From assembly GCA_001723845.1 (NCBI GenBank), contig MCBE01000234.1, forward strand, positions 1-57,976: a stretch of 57,976 nucleotides of DNA. The letters are read 5' to 3'. Below the pieces are notes generated by a model. The model was given only the letters and a program-made list of their open reading frames with translations, did no database searches and was not told where the DNA came from. Every line of letters begins with the position of its first letter. The stretch's first letter is position 1. Made by a program: the position numbers and the translations under genes. Below are positions 8,223 to 17,538 of the stretch, in pieces. The stretch is from Candidatus Altarchaeales archaeon WOR_SM1_SCG. Lineage in GTDB: Archaea > Altiarchaeota > Altiarchaeia > IMC4 > WOR-SM1-SCG.

Positions 8223-8615
8223 ATGGCAACAAAAACAATAAAATATTCAAGGACAATTAATGGAGATTTTGCTGTAGTTCCTGTATTCTTTATAAAACCA
8301 AAACTTGTTCGTGTACGATGTCTTGTTGATAATGGTGCCTCATACTCGGTATTTAAGTCAAATGTTGCAGACGATCTGGGCATCAATATTTATAAAGGAG
8401 AACCAAACCCGATCATGGTTGGAAACGGGCAAAAGATAATTATTTATATCCACAAACTTGACATACGACTCTGCGGAAAGACAATAAGAAATGCTGAAAT
8501 TGGCTTTTCCAATGAACTTAACACCGGCTTTAACATCCTCGGCAGAAAATCAATTTTTGATAAATTTGAAATCTGCTTCAATGATAAAGATAAAATTGTT
8601 AAGTTTCACTCCTGA
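8223..8615 (+). CDS. Retropepsin-like (clan AA) aspartyl protease
   Basis: A 130-aa single-domain protein. It carries the catalytic signature CLVDNGASYSVF (Asp36-Asn-Gly) in place of the usual DTG/DSG, and a second hydrophobic-hydrophobic-Gly element near the C-terminus (NILGRKSIF). This is the layout of homodimeric retropepsin-like proteases. It is the intact sister of the pseudogene at 4533-4892. It follows the DUF5678 gene and precedes carB. No signal peptide is present, so it acts in the cytoplasm. The substrate is unknown. A physical or regulatory link to the divergent CHAT-STAND protein is inferred. Confidence 0.75.
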   Translation: MATKTIKYSRTINGDFAVVPVFFIKPKLVRVRCLVDNGASYSVFKSNVADDLGINIYKGEPNPIMVGNGQKIIIYIHKLDIRLCGKTIRNAEIGFSNELNTGFNILGRKSIFDKFEICFNDKDKIVKFHS

Positions 8616-8633
8616 TTTTTATTGAAATTATTA

Positions 8634-8698
8634 TTCTTAATTCTGATTAATTCTAATTAAATTTATGCGTAATCCAGATTTAAATAAAGTTCTCATCA
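8634..8698 (+). repeat. Right direct repeat of the CHAT island (native carB 5' end)
   Basis: This is the resident carB spacer and first codons, matched by 4502-4559. The repeat pair brackets the pseudogene, CHAT-STAND, DUF5678 and protease block, as expected if the block was inserted between pdxS and carB. Confidence 0.85.
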
Positions 8699-10083
8699 TA
8701 GGTTCCGGTCCGATACAGATAGGACAGGCAGCGGAATTTGACTACAGCGGCAGCCAGGCATGCCTTTCGCTCAGGGAAGAAGGAATAACAACCGTTCTTG
8801 TAAATTCAAATCCCGCGACAATCATGACAGACACTGATATTGCAGATATTGTCTATATTGAACCATTAACGCCTGAAATTATATCTAAAATTATTGAAAA
8901 GGAAAAACCCGACGGGGTTCTCCCGACGATGGGCGGGCAGACGGGACTGAACTTGGCAGCAGAAGTTGCTGACTTAGGCACATACCAAAAAAATAATGTT
9001 AAAATTTTAGGCACGGGAATTGAAACCATAAAAACCGCAGAAGACAGGGATTTGTTTGCAAAATTAATGAATAATTTAGGGGAGCCGATTCCGGCAAGCT
9101 GCGCGGTTAATACGGTTTCCGGTGCAGTTGAATTTGCAGAAAAAATTAATTATCCTGTAATAGTTCGTCCCGCATATACGCTCGGCGGGAGCGGCGGCGG
9201 GATTGCCCGTGATGTTTCCGAGTTAAAGGTGATTGCTTCTCACGGTCTCCAGCTGAGCAGGATTCACCAGGTTTTAGTTGAGCAGTGCGTTCTCGGCTGG
9301 TACGAGTTTGAATACGAGGTTATGCGCGATAGTGCGGATAATTGCATCACTGTTTGTAATATGGAAAATATTGACCCGATGGGAATTCACACGGGAGAAA
9401 GCATTGTTGTTGCACCTGCACAGACATTAAGCGACTGCGACCACCAGAAACTCAGGAGTGCGTCACTTAAAATCATCAGGGCATTAGGAATTTGCGGTGG
9501 GTGCAATGTTCAATTTGCAGTGCATCCCGAAACAGCAGAATACATTGTAATTGAAGTAAATCCCAGGGTTTCAAGGTCTTCTGCACTTGCATCAAAAGCA
9601 ACAGGTTACCCGATTGCAAGGGTCGCTGCAAAAATTGCCATCGGGAGAACACTTGACGAGATCCCAAACGCGATAACCGGAAACACCGTAGCATCCTATG
9701 AGCCGGCGCTTGATTATGTTGTTGTTAAAATCCCGAGATGGCCGTTTGACAAATTCAGGGATGCCGATTCAACAATCGGTGTCCAGATGAAATCAACGGG
9801 TGAAGTAATGGCAATAGGAAGAACAATTGAAGAAGCACTGCAAAAAGCTGTTCGCTCCCTTGATATTGGGAAACCGTGGCTCTCGGGAACCGGCTGTAAT
9901 GATATTGAAAAAATTAAAAATAAATTAAAAATTCCGACAGATGAGCGGCTTTATTATATGGTTGATGCTCTGAATGCGGGAATTGCGGTTGATGAAATTT
10001 CCGGAATTACCGGGATCAATAAATTTTTTATTTATAAGATTAAGAATGTTGTTGATGTTACGCCTCAACTTCCTCAATCGTAA
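8665..10083 (+). CDS. carB: Carbamoyl-phosphate synthase large subunit, N-terminal half
   Basis: A 472-aa protein equivalent to the first (carboxyphosphate) half of CarB. It starts with the ATP-grasp pre-domain ([14 protein letters not shown]...FDYSG) and has GGQTGLN, the Gly-rich loop [10 protein letters not shown], and the metal/ATP-binding stretch [20 protein letters not shown]. It ends just after the oligomerisation region (INKFFIYKI). Full-length CarB is about 1070 aa. Split CarB proteins are known in some archaea such as Methanocaldococcus, so this is probably a natural split with the C-terminal half elsewhere. The last 26 bases overlap the convergent DsbA-cyclophilin gene. The role is pyrimidine and arginine synthesis. 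Confidence 0.93.
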   Translation: MRNPDLNKVLIIGSGPIQIGQAAEFDYSGSQACLSLREEGITTVLVNSNPATIMTDTDIADIVYIEPLTPEIISKIIEKEKPDGVLPTMGGQTGLNLAAEVADLGTYQKNNVKILGTGIETIKTAEDRDLFAKLMNNLGEPIPASCAVNTVSGAVEFAEKINYPVIVRPAYTLGGSGGGIARDVSELKVIASHGLQLSRIHQVLVEQCVLGWYEFEYEVMRDSADNCITVCNMENIDPMGIHTGESIVVAPAQTLSDCDHQKLRSASLKIIRALGICGGCNVQFAVHPETAEYIVIEVNPRVSRSSALASKATGYPIARVAAKIAIGRTLDEIPNAITGNTVASYEPALDYVVVKIPRWPFDKFRDADSTIGVQMKSTGEVMAIGRTIEEALQKAVRSLDIGKPWLSGTGCNDIEKIKNKLKIPTDERLYYMVDALNAGIAVDEISGITGINKFFIYKIKNVVDVTPQLPQS

Positions 10084-12634
10084 CATTATTTATTATAACA
10101 TCTTCTACAGGCCAGTTTCCATATTGTTGGTGCCTGGTTGTTGTTTCAACAGAAGCGATTGACCTTACAATATCCATTCCTTCAATAACCTGACCGAAAA
10201 CCGCATACTGCCCGTCAAGAAAATGCTGCGGACCGTCACATATATAAAATTGACTTGTAGCACTATTCGGATCACTTGTTCTTGCCATAGCAACAGCACC
10301 GTCATCGTGAATTAAATCAGGGTGGATTTCAAGATTTATTGCCCCGTAGGGGCTTTGCTTTTGTGTTCCGTCAGGATAGAAACCGCCACCCTGAATAACA
10401 CTCGTCTCGGGCGCGGAAGCATCTAAATTAGCAACCCTGTGAAAAACCAGCCCCGGGTAAAAACCGTCATTTGCAAGTTTGATAAAGTTTTCGGTAGTTT
10501 TCGGAACTTCAGCGGTATATAATTTAAATTTAATTATTCCTTTATTTGTTTTCAGAATTGCTATTTTCATTTTTTCTTCCTGTTTCGGGGTTTCTTCTTT
10601 TTCCTGCTCTTTTTCCTGCTCTTTCATTTTTGCCCCCTCTTCTAACTTTTTAATTGCTTCTTCGTCCATTTCAACGGCTGAGCCGAAACCTAAAATTGTT
10701 TGCTGCGTGCTTCCGTCAGGCATTCCCATTGTTTGTATTGTTGCCCCGATTTCAACTTTTATTTTGTCCCCGATCTTTGTTCCCGGCTTTAAGATTGCAG
10801 TATAATTTTCATTTATATAATTTCCGGGTCTGTCCTGCAGCGGAGTCACCATCCCGCTTATCAGTATAAGTTTGGGAAGAGAAACAAATCCCGGCTTTTC
10901 TATTTTAATATCTTTGATTTCTGCATCTTCAAGCACGCCTTTTACAAGTTCCATATCCGAATCTCTTGCAATCTTAAAGGATAATTCACCTTCAATGAGT
11001 TCATAAATTTCATCATCCCCGATGATTGACTTTATCTCTTCAAGGGAATTATTAAAAATTATTTCCGTTTTCCCGGTTTCAATTTCTATACTTTTTATGC
11101 CTTCTGCTGCTTCATATAATTTATTTTCCATTTCAGTAGTTATTGCATAATCAATTATAATTTTATTATCAATTAATTTTAATCCCTCTTCTTTTTCCAT
11201 GATTCTTTCTTTAATTGCCTCAGGCAGCACTGACCAGGGAGATATCTGCTTTCCGTCAACGAAAATTGCAGGTGTCCCGCCGGCACCCCTGCTTGATGCT
11301 TCATCCATATCTCTTTTAACAATCGCTTCTTTCTCCCCGGAATCCATGCATTCGTTGAATTTCTCCATATCCAATGCAAGTTCTTCGGCATATTTTGTTA
11401 AATTGTCTTCTGCAAGTGCTTCCTGGTTTTCAAATAATTTATCATGATATTCCCGGAACTTTCCCTGGTCGCGGGCGCATTCACTTGCTTCAGCCGGCTT
11501 TTGGGCACCCTCGTGGAATGCAAAGTGTTTGAAATTAACAACGACTTTATCAGGGTAATCCTCTTCCACTTTATGTACCACAGGTACCGCCATTGCACAG
11601 GCAGGGCAGTCAAACTGCGAATATTCATCTATTATTATTTTTTCATCCGTCATTTTCCCGGGAATATTCAAAATATTTTTAATAATTGTTTTCCCGGAAT
11701 TTATATAAGATTCGGTTTCATTTTCCGTTATATTTGTCATGTTTAATGTGATTGTCGTGTTTCCTTTACCGGTAATTTCAGCCCTTACCCCGTCAAGGTT
11801 ATTCAATTCATCAATAATTGAATCTGCGGCAGAATCAATTGAAATTTTCGGCGGCGTATAACTTATTCCTGACGCATTGACTTTATCTTTAAATGATTTT
11901 AAATTAAAAGACGAATTAATTTTTCCTGAAAAATCCGCACCCGCGATATTTACAACAATTGCATCTATTCCGGTGTCTCCCGACTGTATTTTGTAACCGT
12001 CAACCGCGACAACCCCTGCAACCTGGTCGTCCTTTTTCTTTATAAGTACATTTCCTGCATTCGCAATAAAAATATCACCCACATTAAGTTCCTGTTCCGA
12101 TAAAATATAAATTTCATTCATGTTACCGGGTGCAACATCTGTTGTGAATTTACCGAAATACCCGTTATAAAATTTATATTTCCCGAGGTAATAGCCAACC
12201 GAATCATTGATATTTTCAGTTGCATTCTGTTTTGTCGTGACCCTGAATTTAAATACAAGATTATTTCCCCAGAGTTCACCGCTTATTTCTTCCACCCCTT
12301 CAATTGTAGCGTTCATAATGTCATCAATCGTTGCACTGCCAAAAACCATTGCAACAACCTCTGATGTATCCCTTGTGATATTCAATGCGACAGCTTCTGT
12401 GGTGTTTCCGAATGCGGGAACTCCTTCATAAGTGTTATTCCGGATTTCTTTTATAAATTCACTTTCATCATCCTGAAGATTTACGGGAGTGTTTGTATAT
12501 GTAAAGAAAACAAAAGAACCTCCCCCGAATGCGATAATTACGGCAAGTATCAGGACCTTTCTCGGGATTCCCATAATTTTATCTTCATCTTTTTCCTCTT
12601 CTGCTTGAGATAGTTTTTTGCTTCGTTTTCCCAT
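10058..12634 (-). CDS. Membrane-anchored DsbA-cyclophilin fusion
   Basis: An 858-aa protein. A basic N-terminus is followed by one membrane segment (about 26-46), which puts the rest outside the cell. Residues about 50-330 are an unassigned region rich in NxT/NxS sequons. Residues 332-480 are a DsbA-like thioredoxin fold with CPAC (Cys343/Cys346) and cis-Pro GGTPAIF. After a spacer and a Glu/Lys-rich linker, residues 689-858 form a complete cyclophilin PPIase (FHRV, QGGGF, SQFYI). It likely oxidises or isomerises cysteines and prolines in exported proteins, matching the FKBP-DsbA lipoproteins at 336-3559. It lies 27 bases after the baseplate genes on the same strand and may share their transcript. 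Confidence 0.88.
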   Translation of the reverse strand: MGKRSKKLSQAEEEKDEDKIMGIPRKVLILAVIIAFGGGSFVFFTYTNTPVNLQDDESEFIKEIRNNTYEGVPAFGNTTEAVALNITRDTSEVVAMVFGSATIDDIMNATIEGVEEISGELWGNNLVFKFRVTTKQNATENINDSVGYYLGKYKFYNGYFGKFTTDVAPGNMNEIYILSEQELNVGDIFIANAGNVLIKKKDDQVAGVVAVDGYKIQSGDTGIDAIVVNIAGADFSGKINSSFNLKSFKDKVNASGISYTPPKISIDSAADSIIDELNNLDGVRAEITGKGNTTITLNMTNITENETESYINSGKTIIKNILNIPGKMTDEKIIIDEYSQFDCPACAMAVPVVHKVEEDYPDKVVVNFKHFAFHEGAQKPAEASECARDQGKFREYHDKLFENQEALAEDNLTKYAEELALDMEKFNECMDSGEKEAIVKRDMDEASSRGAGGTPAIFVDGKQISPWSVLPEAIKERIMEKEEGLKLIDNKIIIDYAITTEMENKLYEAAEGIKSIEIETGKTEIIFNNSLEEIKSIIGDDEIYELIEGELSFKIARDSDMELVKGVLEDAEIKDIKIEKPGFVSLPKLILISGMVTPLQDRPGNYINENYTAILKPGTKIGDKIKVEIGATIQTMGMPDGSTQQTILGFGSAVEMDEEAIKKLEEGAKMKEQEKEQEKEETPKQEEKMKIAILKTNKGIIKFKLYTAEVPKTTENFIKLANDGFYPGLVFHRVANLDASAPETSVIQGGGFYPDGTQKQSPYGAINLEIHPDLIHDDGAVAMARTSDPNSATSQFYICDGPQHFLDGQYAVFGQVIEGMDIVRSIASVETTTRHQQYGNWPVEDVIINNVTIEEVEA

Positions 12635-12661
12635 GTAACAAATTAGATTTTATAGTAAAAA

Positions 12662-13480
12662 TTAATTTATATTAACCTTTGCACCTTTAATGTCCATTGT
12701 TGCGGATGCCTCTATTTTTGCAGTTCCCCCTGATTTGATTTCAAGTGAGGATTGCGCGTCTAAAACTATTTTTTTACCCTGGAGATAAACGGTTCCCCCG
12801 CGGACGCCGACCGTTCCTTTATCCGAATTTATCTCAATGTCTCCTACTTCCGATTTAACCCACAGCGTGTCCTCCTGGAGCCACACACTCACCTTGTTTT
12901 CCTCAGGTTTTTCTTTACCGCCGATTGAAATAGAAGCCATGCTTTTCCCGGTTACATGTGCCTCGTTTTCTGCATGCACCGAAATTATTTTATCTTTTGA
13001 TTCAATCTCTATATTTCCGTCACCGTTCATTATCATCTTTGACTTCCCGGCATACACCTGCACCCCGTTTTCATTGATTTCCACACTCACGCCGCCGGGG
13101 AATTTAATATGAATTTTCCCGGGGTTATCGGAATCCGGGGGAACATAAATCACTTCTTTATCATTGTTCAGCGGCGGGCGGTCTTCGTCGTTGTATAATT
13201 TCCCGATAATAATGGGCTGGTTGATGTCGCCGTTTATGTATGTCACAAGAACAAGGTCGCCTACATTCGGAATAAAGGTTAAGCCGATCTGCTGGGTTGA
13301 AACAGGAACCTTCCTGAGTTCAAGGTCTTTGTTTTTCAACTTCACATTACACTCGTAATTGTCCCTGTCGCTGTCCCCGGAATGCGGAAATATTGAAGTC
13401 ACAACGCCAAGGTCCATCGTGTGGATTTTCTTTATTTCATCTCTTATTATTTTTTGTATTTCAGAAACCATTGAAGGCAT
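12662..13480 (-). CDS. Baseplate assembly protein V / VgrG-type spike
   Basis: A 272-aa protein. The N-terminal part (about 20-115) is the OB-fold typical of gpV/gp5 proteins (LGVVTSIFPH, VPVSTQQIGLTFIPNVGDLVLVTYINGD, PIIIGKLYN). The remainder is a repetitive beta-helix (VSVEINENGVQVYAGKSK, IEIESKDK, LEIKSGGTAKIEASA, MDIKGAKVNIN), as in the trimeric membrane-piercing needle of contractile tails. It follows the hub gene in the usual hub-then-spike order. No PAAR tip gene is visible next to it. Gene identity is clear from the pattern; whether it belongs to a provirus or a cellular injection system is not. Confidence 0.85.
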   Translation of the reverse strand: MPSMVSEIQKIIRDEIKKIHTMDLGVVTSIFPHSGDSDRDNYECNVKLKNKDLELRKVPVSTQQIGLTFIPNVGDLVLVTYINGDINQPIIIGKLYNDEDRPPLNNDKEVIYVPPDSDNPGKIHIKFPGGVSVEINENGVQVYAGKSKMIMNGDGNIEIESKDKIISVHAENEAHVTGKSMASISIGGKEKPEENKVSVWLQEDTLWVKSEVGDIEINSDKGTVGVRGGTVYLQGKKIVLDAQSSLEIKSGGTAKIEASATMDIKGAKVNIN

Positions 13481-13539
13481 TTTAAGTGTTTATAAGTGTT
13501 TATTTTTTTATTGCATTAAAATTTTAAAACAATTAAATA

Positions 13540-14496
13540 TCAAATATATTCAATTTCCGTTACGAACCCCGAATTTTTACTTAATTTATGATGGATGCTT
13601 TTAACCCGGAATTCCCCGTTCATACCGCTGTTTGGCATATCCTCTATTTTGACTGCGTCGCCGGGGTTTATATCAGGGTTTCCCGGAACCTTAACTGTGC
13701 CTGAAATTGTTTTTTTTATTTTTTCAAGTTTCGCCTTTGCGACATTTTTTGCCGAATCCGTATCCCTTATACTTAAATCATGAACAAACATTCCCTCGCC
13801 CGTCCCGTCTTTACCTGAAACATTCTTTTTTGTAAGCCAGTGCGCGGTATCAGAACCCTTGAAACTTGAGGAACTTTCGCCGTAGACCTCCGCTGCATTA
13901 TACTGCTGTTCTCTCTTGATAATTTCATGATTAATTATGTTTTTCCCGTAATTGTAGGTGTGGGTTGTCTTTTTCTCGTATTTTTTGAATACCAATTTAT
14001 TTTCAATTGTAAGATAGAAATCAAAGCCGCACATTTCCCCTAATTTAAGGATTTGCTCATAAGCGGTTTTTGTGTTATCAACAGCATACAGCGGGAATGT
14101 GATGCCCTCTTCTGTTTTCTCTGTTGAAACGCCTGATTTTGAGGCAACATCTTCCGCGATTTTACCTGCCGATTGCTTTTCATATAACTGGTTTATCCGT
14201 TTGTTTAATAATTTTGAAATATTATTTAAACCGGAAATCCTTGTTGTTGAAATACCCGGCTCAATTACATCAATTTTTCCTTTAAAAATTTCCTTTAAAT
14301 TATTTTCATAGCCGAGTGAAACGGAAACATCATCGCATTGCCTGAAAATTCCTGTGTTTTTGGTATTTGCAAGAACAATATCAAAACTGCACAGGGAATT
14401 GATAACGAAATAAGTATCAATACTTACCACTTCACTTGAGGTTCCCGACTCATAGATTGTTTCGCCTATTTTTACCCTGTATGCTGACTTGAACAT
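13540..14496 (-). CDS. Baseplate hub protein (gpD / late control D-like)
   Basis: A 318-aa protein with the pattern of phage P2 gpD, Mu gp44 and the gp27-like half of VgrG. The N-terminal beta-barrel region (SFDIVLANTK...DDVSVSLGYEN..EIFKGKI) is followed by a central region with AGKIAEDVASKSGV and the ILKLGEMCGFDFYLTIENKLVFKK signature. A second barrel ends in PGDAVKIEDMPNSGMNGEFRVKSIHHKLS. It is 7 bases from the adaptor gene and 60 from the spike gene, which implies a co-transcribed triad forming the hub of a contractile tail baseplate. Confidence 0.82.
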   Translation of the reverse strand: MFKSAYRVKIGETIYESGTSSEVVSIDTYFVINSLCSFDIVLANTKNTGIFRQCDDVSVSLGYENNLKEIFKGKIDVIEPGISTTRISGLNNISKLLNKRINQLYEKQSAGKIAEDVASKSGVSTEKTEEGITFPLYAVDNTKTAYEQILKLGEMCGFDFYLTIENKLVFKKYEKKTTHTYNYGKNIINHEIIKREQQYNAAEVYGESSSSFKGSDTAHWLTKKNVSGKDGTGEGMFVHDLSIRDTDSAKNVAKAKLEKIKKTISGTVKVPGNPDINPGDAVKIEDMPNSGMNGEFRVKSIHHKLSKNSGFVTEIEYI

Positions 14497-14502
14497 TGTT
14501 TT

Positions 14503-15087
14503 TCAAAATATTTTTTTAATTTTATTGCTAACTTCTTTTTTGGTTTTCCCTGCCTTTTTTTGTACTTCCTTTAATTGTTTTTTTGCTTCCTTAACCTGGT
14601 TGATTACCTTACTTATGCTGTCTTCTGCCTGTTTTTCCTGTGAATGCACAGGAGTTTCCTGCCTTCCTGTTCCTGACGACGCCTTCGCTTCCAGGTACTC
14701 TATCAAACTGATTGAATATGTAAACCTTGCTGAATCACCGAGAGTGTCGCCGATAATTAAATCATTAATAAGCACCTTTGTAATGTCTGTTGTGCCTGTT
14801 ATGTCGGATGCGAACTGGACCGGCTTTCCTGCCTTGAATTTTTTCCGGAGTTCCTCAAGATTTTTCTTTGCAAGAGGTCCCTGGAATATGCCGTCAAATG
14901 AAATTCTTATCGGCTCTCTTCCCATGTCCTGGAAAATATTTCCTTCAAGCCCGGGGATTTTGTGTTCAACGAGTGTTCTTTTCTCGGTTGTTTTTATGTT
15001 ATAGACACTTCTTGTTTCCCTGCTTGCGCCTGATTGTATGTTTACCGACCTTGATGTTAATTTAATATTTTCTAATTCAATTTTCAT
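14503..15087 (-). CDS. Baseplate/tail adaptor-like protein upstream of the hub
   Basis: A 194-aa protein. Residues 1-125 form a beta-rich domain with an ISFDGIFQG..AKKNLEELRKKFKAGKPVQF pattern, like the N-terminal domain of phage DNA-circularisation (gpN)-type or tail-adaptor proteins. Residues 140-194 are a basic coiled coil (QVKEAKKQLKEVQKKAGKTK). It is the first gene of the triad. In contractile systems this position usually holds the protein that links tube to hub. The assignment rests on position and weak pattern. Confidence 0.55.
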   Translation of the reverse strand: MKIELENIKLTSRSVNIQSGASRETRSVYNIKTTEKRTLVEHKIPGLEGNIFQDMGREPIRISFDGIFQGPLAKKNLEELRKKFKAGKPVQFASDITGTTDITKVLINDLIIGDTLGDSARFTYSISLIEYLEAKASSGTGRQETPVHSQEKQAEDSISKVINQVKEAKKQLKEVQKKAGKTKKEVSNKIKKIF

Positions 15088-15369
15088 ATTTTTTATGTTA
15101 TTAACTTAAACTTTTGCAAATTTTAAAATTTTGATAACCTTCCAATCAAAAATTAGATTTTTCTTTAAAAATTCCTTTTTATTGATTTATTGATTAGATG
15201 AGAAAGGAGCGTTATTTCAGGGGAAGCGGGCACCAAAAAAATTAAAAATTAAATTTCAATAAATCGCAGGGGATTAAATTTACTTCAAAAAACCAGAAAC
15301 CAAATCCGAAAAAGGTTAATAAAATGATATTTTAAATTCAAAATTTAATAAGGAATATAATTAAAATTC

Positions 15370-16389
15370 GTGAAATTGAAAACCGTAAAATTAATTGTAG
15401 TCGGCTTCGGAATAATCGGTAGGGGCTTTTGTAAGGTCTTTTCGGAAAAGAAAAAATTCATTGAAGAAAAATTTAAAATCAATCTTGAAATTGCCGCAAT
15501 CTGTGAAATCAGCGGGTGTCTTGTTAATGAAAATGGAATTGCTGTTGAGGATATTGAAAAATTAGCAGCGAATAAAATTAAGTTAGAAGAGCATCAAAAC
15601 TGGACGCGAAAAGATACAGCGGATGTCTTAAAAGAAGTTGAGGCGGAAATTGCAGTTGAGTTAACGCCGGGAAACATTAAAACGGGTGAGCCGGGGCTGA
15701 CACACATTATAACCGCCCTTGAAAATGGGAAGCATGTTGCGACCTCAAACAAGGCACCGGTTGCAATCCGTTTTAATGAATTACAGGAACTTGCACAAAA
15801 AAATAATTTAAAATTAAATTATGAAGCCGCCGTAGGAGGTGCAATTCCTGTTATAAATCTTTACAGGGAAAATCTGCAAATAAATAATATAAATTCAATT
15901 TACGGCGTATTGAACGGCACGACAAATTACATTTTAACAAAGATGAGAAGGGACGGTATAACACTTGAGGCGGCGTTAAAGGAAGCCCAGGAATTAGGGA
16001 TAGCAGAAACCGACCCCACTTATGATATAGAGGGAATAGATACTGCCGTTAAAGTTGTGATTCTTGCAAATGCACTGATGAATAAAAATGTAAAATTCCG
16101 GGATGTAAAGGTCGTTGGAATTTCCGGCATAACTCCCGAAGCAATTGACCTTGCAAAGAAAAACGGCTTTGTTATTAAACTAATCGGGGATGTGAAAAAA
16201 CTTGAGGTTTCCCCGAGAATCGTTCCGAAAAACCACCCGCTGAATGTTGACGGGACATTGAATGCCATTATGCTTGAAACGGATGTTGCATCCGATATTA
16301 CAATTATCGGGAGGGGTGCCGGTGCAAGAGAGACGGCAAGTGCATTGTTTTCCGATGTCCTGGGAATTGCAATGGAATTAAACAATTAA
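15370..16389 (+). CDS. hom: Homoserine dehydrogenase
   Basis: A 339-aa NAD(P)-dependent enzyme that reduces aspartate semialdehyde to homoserine for threonine and methionine synthesis. The Rossmann motif VGFGIIGRG is at about 11-19. The cofactor segment VELTPGN and substrate segment ATSNKAPVA are followed by the family signature of the catalytic domain: YEAAVGGAIPVI, LNGTTNYILT and DPTYDIEGIDTAVKV. There is no ACT domain, as is usual for the short archaeal form. The start is GTG at 15370, preceded by an AT-rich leader. The gene is divergent from the baseplate triad across a 282-base spacer in which I see no other gene. Confidence 0.95.
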   Translation: MKLKTVKLIVVGFGIIGRGFCKVFSEKKKFIEEKFKINLEIAAICEISGCLVNENGIAVEDIEKLAANKIKLEEHQNWTRKDTADVLKEVEAEIAVELTPGNIKTGEPGLTHIITALENGKHVATSNKAPVAIRFNELQELAQKNNLKLNYEAAVGGAIPVINLYRENLQINNINSIYGVLNGTTNYILTKMRRDGITLEAALKEAQELGIAETDPTYDIEGIDTAVKVVILANALMNKNVKFRDVKVVGISGITPEAIDLAKKNGFVIKLIGDVKKLEVSPRIVPKNHPLNVDGTLNAIMLETDVASDITIIGRGAGARETASALFSDVLGIAMELNN

Positions 16390-16443
16390 CTTTTTTGAGG
16401 GTGCCTTTTATTTTCCCGCCTTTCCCGTATTCTTTAATTTAAC

Positions 16444-17178
16444 ATGAAAATCCTTAAGCAAAAAAAACAGAAACTTTATGTATGGAAAAATGTTCACCTT
16501 AATTTGAGCAGGTTAATTATATTTTTAATTTTGTTTATATTTTGTATTATTCTTTTTGCAACGGGAGAATATCTTTTCAATACGATTGGTCTGCTTTTAA
16601 TTCCCGTGCTGTATCTTTTAGGGCTTTTTTCATACAAGAAATACGAGACATGGTTCAAGGGCGGTGAGGGTGAAAAGATTGTAATTCGCGAGTTAGAGCC
16701 GCTTGAAGATAATTATTATTTAATTAACGGGATCGTGCTTCCGGGAAGCCGGGGCGATATAGACCACATAGTTATCGGTCCTAACGGTATTTTTGTAATA
16801 GAGGCGAAAAATTACTCCGGCGAGATTTTTTGCATCGGCGATAAGTGGGAAAGGCAGAAAACAGGAAGGAAGGGAACTGTCTATGACATAAAAATAGGAA
16901 GTCCCAGTAACCAGGTAAAAAGAAATGCGAAAATGTTAAAAGACCTCCTGATAAAAAATAAAAGGGAAATTTTTAAAAGATATTCCCCGCATCTCTGGGT
17001 GCACGGAATCGTTGTCTTTACAAACCCTTCCTGTGAATTAAAGATAAGGAACAAAACAGTATTAGTTTTGAGGTTGAATGAATTGTATAAGTTCATTAAA
17101 AATACGAAGTCGGATGCTCTTTTTCCCGATGATGAATTGAAACGGATGGGTAAGGTTATCTTGAAATACGGGAGATAA
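16444..17178 (+). CDS. Membrane-anchored NERD-domain protein
   Basis: A 244-aa protein. Two adjacent membrane segments (about 22-42 and 45-65) are followed by a NERD (nuclease-related) domain with GGEGEKIVIRELEPL, GDIDHIVIGPNGIFVIEAKN and SNQVKRNAKML. The D..E-x-K pattern of the PD-(D/E)XK fold is complete, so nuclease chemistry is possible at the cytoplasmic membrane face. The family role is unclear; NERD proteins are linked to DNA processing and defence. A TTAGGGG-type hairpin repeat follows its stop codon. Confidence 0.88.
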   Translation: MKILKQKKQKLYVWKNVHLNLSRLIIFLILFIFCIILFATGEYLFNTIGLLLIPVLYLLGLFSYKKYETWFKGGEGEKIVIRELEPLEDNYYLINGIVLPGSRGDIDHIVIGPNGIFVIEAKNYSGEIFCIGDKWERQKTGRKGTVYDIKIGSPSNQVKRNAKMLKDLLIKNKREIFKRYSPHLWVHGIVVFTNPSCELKIRNKTVLVLRLNELYKFIKNTKSDALFPDDELKRMGKVILKYGR

Positions 17179-17181
17179 AAA

Positions 17182-17536
17182 GTTGTTAGGGGTTAGGGGT
17201 TAGTTGTTGGGGGTTAGGGGTTAGTTGTTGGGGGTTAGTGGTTAGTCGGAAGGGGTGATCGCATCGTTTATGCTTTTTTTCATAGCAATAATTCAGGATA
17301 ACGAATTTGCAGGAAAGAGGTGTTTGTTTGGGGTGATGCTCACCGCATTCCGTTTGATTCCGTTGCGCCGCATAGAATGATTGCCCTGTATAACCCGGCA
17401 AAGGTGCGGAGACCGCAGAGTTAAAATACTTAAGATTTCAATTTAATTCTCTATCGCACTCTCTTCCACCAAACCCTCTTCACCAATCCCTGACCCCCAA
17501 TCCCTATTCCCTGACCCCCAATCCCTAACCCCTAAT
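17182..17536. repeat. Inverted TTAGGGG minisatellite (hairpin repeat A)
   Basis: The G-rich block (17182-17246) is made of GGGGTTA and GTTGTT units. After a 237-base spacer comes a degenerate C-rich block (about 17484-17536; CCCTAACCCCTAA). It fills the whole gap between the convergent NERD and tfb genes. The spacer has small hairpins (GCATCGTTTATGC near 17261) but no gene that I can support. It could act as a two-way terminator hairpin. Confidence 0.85.
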
Positions 17537-17538
17537 CT

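Noticed and set aside
17250-17460. Possible tRNA or C/D-box RNA in the repeat A spacer
   Set aside because: No cloverleaf or complete box C/D pair could be drawn; only short hairpins and a lone TGATG are present.
17182-17536. TTAGGGG repeats as true telomeres or replicon ends
   Set aside because: They are internal, inverted, short and found between expressed genes at four places; the sequence continues on both sides.
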